From Erythrobacter sp. EC-HK427 (GTDB lineage: Bacteria; Pseudomonadota; Alphaproteobacteria; Sphingomonadales; Sphingomonadaceae): a stretch of DNA of 64,000 nucleotides. The stretch lies in assembly GCF_902498745.1 (NCBI RefSeq), contig NZ_LR701479.1, forward strand, positions 810,292-874,291. The letters run 5' to 3'. Of the stretch, positions 60,394-64,000 are shown piece by piece. How positions within the stretch are numbered: the stretch's first letter is position 1; each line of letters starts with the position of its first letter. Both the position numbers and the translations under genes were made by a program. The notes under the pieces were generated by a model. That model ran no database searches and had not been told where the DNA came from. It saw nothing but the letters and a program-made list of their open reading frames with translations.

Positions 60394-62196
60394 TCAATTC
60401 TCGCGGATAGCCTTCAGGAACGCCGCGCCGAAAGCATCCAGCTTCTTCTCTCCGACGCCGGGGATCGCGGCCAATGCCGCCAGCGATGCGGGGCGCTCCG
60501 CCGCCATCGCGCGCAGCACGGCGTCGTGGAAGATAACGTAGGGCGGCACCCCCGCATCGGCAGCGAGATCGCGGCGCAGGGCGCGCAGGGCATCGAACAG
60601 CGGATCGCCCACCGGATTGGGTGTGCTGTCCCCGCCGCGCCCGCGCCGCGCGCGCCGCTCGCGCGGGGGTGGCAGGACGATTTCGACCGCTCGCTCGCCC
60701 TTGAGGATAGCCCGCGCGTCTCCCCCCAGTTCCAGCCCGCCATGGGCATTGGCCACCAACACACCTTGCGCCTGCAAGGCGCGCACCAGCGGTTTGAGTA
60801 GCGGGGCGTCCTCGGCAGGCACGATGCCGAAGACGCTCAGCGCATCATGCCCGCGCTGGCGCACCCGCTCATCCGCCTCGCCGGTCAGCACTTTGGCGAG
60901 ATGCGTCAGGCCATAGCTTTGGCCCGTGCGATAAGCGGCCGAAAGCAGCTTTTGCGCTAGCTCGCTGGCATCGGCGGTTTTGGGAGGGGACAGGCAATTG
61001 TCGCAATTGCCGCAGGTCGCCGGAGGCTCCTCGCCAAAATGGCGCAGCAGCACCGCGCGGCGACAGCCCGGCGCCTCGACCAATCCCGCGAGCGCATCGA
61101 GCCGCGCGCGCTCGCCCGCCTGCCGTGCCGGATCAAGCTCGGCGAGCCGCTGGCGCGCGGTCGCAAAATCGCCCGCGCCCCAGAACATCACCGCCTGCGC
61201 CGGATCGCCATCGCGGCCCGCGCGGCCGGTTTCCTGATAATAGCCCTCGATTGATTTGGGGATGCCCGCATGGGCGACAAAGCGCACATCGGGCTTGTCG
61301 ATCCCCATGCCGAAGGCGACCGTGGCGACGATCACCATATCCTCGCTGGCGACAAAGGCAGACTGGTTATCGCCCCGCGTCTGCGGATCAAGCCCCGCAT
61401 GGTAAGGCAGCACGCGGCGGCCCGTCGTCGCGGCGAGGGTTTCGGCCAGCTGCTCCACCTTCTTGCGGGTGGGCGCGTAGACGATCCCCGGCCCCGGCAC
61501 CTCTGCCAGCAGGTCGGCCAATTGCTTGGGCCCGTGCTGGCGCGGGCGAATGGCATAGCGGATATTGGGCCGGTCAAAGCCCGCCAGCACCATCCCGTCT
61601 GCCGGAATGCCCAGCTGGGTCAGGATATCTTGCCGCGTATGCTCGTCCGCCGTCGCCGTCAGCGCGAGGCGCGGGACTTGCGGGAAAGCATCCATAAGCG
61701 GGCGCAGCTGGCGATAGTCTGGGCGGAAGTCATGCCCCCATTCGGACACACAATGCGCTTCATCCACCGCGAACAGGCTCAGCGCGGCGCGGCCCAGAAG
61801 ATCGCGGAACCCGGGCTGGCTGGCGCGTTCGGGAGCGACATAGAGCAGATCAAGCGCGCCTTCCTCGAACGCGCGCATCGTCTCGCGCCAGTCGGCATCG
61901 ACGGAGGTGAGCGTGGCGGCGCGAATGCCGTTTGCCCGCGCACTGCGCAACTGGTCATGCATCAGCGCGATCAGCGGCGAGATCACCACGCAGCAGCCAG
62001 CGAGCATGGTTGCAGGGAGTTGGTAGGTGAGCGATTTGCCCGCGCCCGTCGGCATCACCGCCAGCGTCGATTGACCACCCAGCACGCGCGCCACCACATC
62101 GGCCTGCACGCCGCGAAAATCGGCAAAGCCGAACAGGCGGCGCAGTTCCGCGCGCGCTGCAGCGAGCGGTTCGGGAGCAAGGGCGGTGGAAGTCAT
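60394..62196 (-). CDS. recQ: ATP-dependent DNA helicase RecQ
   Basis: The 600-aa helicase has Walker A MPTGAGKS (48-55), DEAH (145-148) with AVDEAHCVSEWGHDFRPDY, and motifs V/VI in VATVAFGMGIDKPDVRFVAH and QETGRAGRDG. A zinc-binding RQC region (Cys in GCRRAVLLRHFGE and CGNCDNC) and a C-terminal HRDC domain (about 520-598) follow. Start is ATG 62196, which gives the family length; the long upstream extension is antisense to the lipoprotein gene. Confidence 0.95.
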   Translation of the reverse strand: MTSTALAPEPLAAARAELRRLFGFADFRGVQADVVARVLGGQSTLAVMPTGAGKSLTYQLPATMLAGCCVVISPLIALMHDQLRSARANGIRAATLTSVDADWRETMRAFEEGALDLLYVAPERASQPGFRDLLGRAALSLFAVDEAHCVSEWGHDFRPDYRQLRPLMDAFPQVPRLALTATADEHTRQDILTQLGIPADGMVLAGFDRPNIRYAIRPRQHGPKQLADLLAEVPGPGIVYAPTRKKVEQLAETLAATTGRRVLPYHAGLDPQTRGDNQSAFVASEDMVIVATVAFGMGIDKPDVRFVAHAGIPKSIEGYYQETGRAGRDGDPAQAVMFWGAGDFATARQRLAELDPARQAGERARLDALAGLVEAPGCRRAVLLRHFGEEPPATCGNCDNCLSPPKTADASELAQKLLSAAYRTGQSYGLTHLAKVLTGEADERVRQRGHDALSVFGIVPAEDAPLLKPLVRALQAQGVLVANAHGGLELGGDARAILKGERAVEIVLPPPRERRARRGRGGDSTPNPVGDPLFDALRALRRDLAADAGVPPYVIFHDAVLRAMAAERPASLAALAAIPGVGEKKLDAFGAAFLKAIREN

Positions 62197-62314
62197 CGCC
62201 CCGCTTGTGGCAGAAGCGCCGCGCTGCGAACAGAGTTGCATCGGGGCATTTCCACGCGCGCGCGCCTGCGCTATCTTGTGCTTCCTGTTTTTGCATCCTC
62301 GAAGGGGAAGACTC

Positions 62315-62626
62315 ATGAAGAAACTTGCATTTGCCGCCACCGCTGCGGCCTTCGCTCTGGCCGCTTGCGGCGAGACCACCGACGCTTCGGAAGAAGCGCA
62401 GGCCGATACGGTCGAAGTCGCTGCCGACGAAGCGATGGAAGGCGTGCCCGAGCCGGTGGAAGACGAAGCCGCGACCGAAGAAGTGACCGAGGAAGAGGCC
62501 GAGACGCAGATGAATGTGACCGAGGAAACCGCCAATACTGCGGCAGACAATGCCGAAGCCGCGGTTGACGATGCACTCGCTGCTGCCGAAGCCGCTTCGG
62601 CCGAGCTGGAAGACGCCGCCGAATAG
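62315..62626 (+). CDS. small acidic lipoprotein
   Basis: This 103-aa protein has a lipoprotein signal (lipobox ALAAC, Cys at residue 19) and a mature part made almost only of Ala, Glu, Asp, Thr and Val, probably helical and strongly negative. GAAGGGGAAG precedes the ATG. A strong terminator follows the stop, so it is monocistronic. A similar acidic composition recurs in the partial gene at the window's right edge. No family function known. Confidence 0.75.
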   Translation: MKKLAFAATAAAFALAACGETTDASEEAQADTVEVAADEAMEGVPEPVEDEAATEEVTEEEAETQMNVTEETANTAADNAEAAVDDALAAAEAASAELEDAAE

Positions 62627-62648
62627 GCGCCTCGTTCAGACTTTGCAG

Positions 62649-62680
62649 CGCGCCCGGTGCCCCTGTGCACCGGGCGCGTT
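62649..62680 (+). terminator. intrinsic terminator of the acidic lipoprotein gene
   Basis: CGCGCCCGGTGC (62649) pairs perfectly with GCACCGGGCGCG (62667) around a 6-nt loop, followed by TTGTTG. Stem strength and place, 22 bp past the stop, fit a Rho-independent terminator although the T-run is weak. Confidence 0.7.
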
Positions 62681-62749
62681 GTTGCATGTGGCAGAGATAG
62701 TATCGCTTGAAACTGGAATGCTGCGCGTGGCCGTGGTATTTTGCCCCGC

Positions 62750-63697
62750 ATGACCATTCAGGCCAACCTGCCCGCCGAGTCGGTGGATTATTCCGCCCTC
62801 CCCGATGTCTCCAGCGACGTGTTCACCGCGCCGCTACAGCGCCCGGCCCATATCGGCGCGGATTGGCTGGAGCCTGCACAGACGCAATATTCCTCCGCCG
62901 AGGACGCCATTTGGGACGATCTCTTTGCCCGGCAAATGGAGATCCTGCCCGGCCGCGCCTGTTCGGCGATGCTCAAGGGGCTCGACACGCTTGATCTGGG
63001 CAAAGGCGGCGTGCCCGATTTCGGCGCGCTAAGCGAGGAGCTGGGCGCGCTGACCGGGTGGAGCGTGGTGCCCGTCCCCATGTTGATCCCCGATCATGTG
63101 TTCTTCTGGCATCTGGCCAACCGCCGCTTCCCTGCAGGCAATTTCATCCGCACCCGCGAGACGTTCGATTATATCCAGGAGCCCGACGTTTTTCACGACG
63201 TGTTCGGCCATGTCCCGCTGCTGACCGACCCGATCTTTGCCGATTATATGCAGGAATATGGCCGCGCCGGGTGGAAGGCGATGCGCTACAACAAGCTGAA
63301 GGCGCTGGGCGCGCTTTACTGGTATACGGTGGAATTCGGCCTGATTATGGAGGAAGGCGAGCCGCGCATTTTTGGTGCAGGAATCCTCTCCGGCCCGCAG
63401 GAAGCGGTTTTCGCACTGGACGGGCAATCGCCCAACCGCATCATGCTGAATGTCGACCGGGTAATGCGCACCGACTATGTGATCAGCGATCTGCAGCCGA
63501 CCTATTTCGTGATCGAGAGCTTTGACGACCTCTATCACCAGACGGTCGAGCGCGATTTTGACCGTCTTTACCGCAGCCTTGGCCCCGGTTTCACCTATGC
63601 CAATTCGGCAGTGATCGATGTGGATGATGTGCTGCATCGCGGCACGCAGGAATATTTCCTGCGCGGCGGGCGCGGGTCAAACGCTGTCCCGGTGTAG
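62750..63697 (+). CDS. phhA: phenylalanine 4-monooxygenase
   Basis: The 315-aa iron- and pterin-dependent hydroxylase makes tyrosine from phenylalanine. The iron ligands are H149, H154 and E195 in EPDVFHDVFGHVPLL and WYTVEFGLI. It lacks the N-terminal ACT domain of animal enzymes, as bacterial PhhA does. A TTG 9 nt upstream is a less likely start than ATG 62750. The pterin recycling enzyme PhhB is not adjacent. Confidence 0.95.
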   Translation: MTIQANLPAESVDYSALPDVSSDVFTAPLQRPAHIGADWLEPAQTQYSSAEDAIWDDLFARQMEILPGRACSAMLKGLDTLDLGKGGVPDFGALSEELGALTGWSVVPVPMLIPDHVFFWHLANRRFPAGNFIRTRETFDYIQEPDVFHDVFGHVPLLTDPIFADYMQEYGRAGWKAMRYNKLKALGALYWYTVEFGLIMEEGEPRIFGAGILSGPQEAVFALDGQSPNRIMLNVDRVMRTDYVISDLQPTYFVIESFDDLYHQTVERDFDRLYRSLGPGFTYANSAVIDVDDVLHRGTQEYFLRGGRGSNAVPV

Positions 63698-63716
63698 GGA
63701 GCGTGGGCTACCCAGC

Positions 63717-63752
63717 AAAAGGGCCAGCCCCGCAATGCGGAACCGGCCCTCT
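63717..63752 (-). terminator. terminator of the right-edge acidic gene
   Basis: Read on the minus strand, AGGGCCGG pairs with CTGGCCCT (one bulge) and is followed by TTTT. It lies between the convergent phhA and the partial gene, so it may also help end phhA. A direct repeat TGCAGCGCGC (63752 and 63765) lies next to it. Confidence 0.6.
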
Positions 63753-63787
63753 GCAGCGCGCATTGCAGCGCGCAAAAAGCGAAGAGC

Positions 63788-64000
63788 TTACTCGGCCTTG
63801 GCGCCGCCTTCTTCCGCGACTTCGACCGTGTCTCCGGCAGGCTTTGCACCATCGTCAGCGGTCGCCTCTTCAGCCATCGCTTCGCCTTCCATGGCCTCGC
63901 CTTCCATCGCGCCGTCTTCCGCTGTTTCTTCGGTCGCGGTTTCTTCAGCAGCAGCGTCTTCGGTAGCGGTTTCTTCTTCGGCGGTGTCTTCCGCCGCTTC
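63788..64000 (-). CDS. 3' end of an acidic Ala/Glu/Thr-rich protein (truncated by window edge)
   Basis: The last 70 residues and the TAA stop of a minus-strand gene are visible; the frame is open to the window edge. The sequence is repetitive: AAEDTAEEETATEDAAAEET, then three MEGEA/MAEEA units, ending EVAEEGGAKAE. Composition is very close to the acidic lipoprotein at 62.3 kb, and VEV-A-E is shared, which suggests paralogues, but low complexity makes homology unprovable here. N-terminus unknown. Confidence 0.6.
   Translation of the reverse strand, partial: EAAEDTAEEETATEDAAAEETATEETAEDGAMEGEAMEGEAMAEEATADDGAKPAGDTVEVAEEGGAKAE

Noticed and set aside
1-64000. CRISPR arrays, tRNA or rRNA genes, insertion sequences
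   Set aside because: No regularly spaced direct repeats, no cloverleaf-like or rRNA sequence and no transposase were found on either strand by eye.

Overview
The window is one contiguous, GC-rich bacterial chromosome segment, about two thirds G+C, with tightly packed genes and many 4-base start/stop overlaps. Protein families, gene order and intergenic repeats point to an alphaproteobacterium of the Sphingomonadales, most like the Erythrobacteraceae. That placement is inferred from gene content; no 16S gene is present. No rRNA, tRNA, CRISPR array, insertion sequence or prophage was seen.

Region 1 (1-21.8 kb) is a flagellar island. The late hook/rod genes flgI-flgJ-flgK-flgL run into motA-motB. 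A 450-base repeat-bearing gap follows, then flagellin fliC on the minus strand with a strong terminator, and a divergent sigma-54-type activator. The basal-body, switch and export run is fliE-F-G-H-I-J-K-L-M-N-O-P-Q-R-flhB, then the filament cap fliD and flagellin chaperone fliS. The run is nearly gapless, so it is probably one or two long transcripts. flgB-H are expected to the left of the window. flhA, flhF and fliA are not in it.

Region 2 (21.9-36.5 kb) is mixed housekeeping: an AI-2E family transporter, an M50-like membrane protease, a DUF1295 membrane enzyme, a lysophospholipid acyltransferase, DUF3088 and DUF559 genes, leucine-degradation genes (mccB, isovaleryl-CoA dehydrogenase) with a PhnA-like protein, a MidA-type methyltransferase with lgt, glnD, a PilZ protein, a small secreted protein, a YggS protein and a ThiE-like protein.

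Region 3 (36.5-46 kb) starts with a repeat-like element. It is followed by an FtsK membrane domain that lacks its motor and ends inside a perfect 41-bp inverted repeat, then an unrecognised coupled ORF. Next come alanine dehydrogenase, a 7TM diguanylate cyclase, a thioesterase with an S9 peptidase, and a divergent aminopeptidase P with a cupin.

Region 4 (46-55.3 kb) holds an EF-hand protein translationally coupled to an OmpR-type two-component system and preceded by 10-bp tandem repeats. It also holds a lipoprotein, a HerA-like ATPase (DUF853), fused pabBC, an RluA enzyme, arfB, rpmG (too short for routine ORF calling) and lolA.

Region 5 (55.3-64 kb) holds a candidate structured small RNA and a second large perfect inverted repeat, then xth, ribA, a secreted beta-helix protein, an SPFH/ribbon-helix-helix/small membrane protein operon behind a 30-bp AT-rich palindrome, recQ, a small acidic lipoprotein, phenylalanine hydroxylase, and the 3' end of a second acidic Ala/Glu-rich protein cut by the window edge.

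The least explained signals are the two long perfect inverted repeats (one terminating the truncated FtsK frame), the candidate sRNA, the SPFH operon with its operator-like palindrome, and the EF-hand/two-component operon with its tandem repeats.
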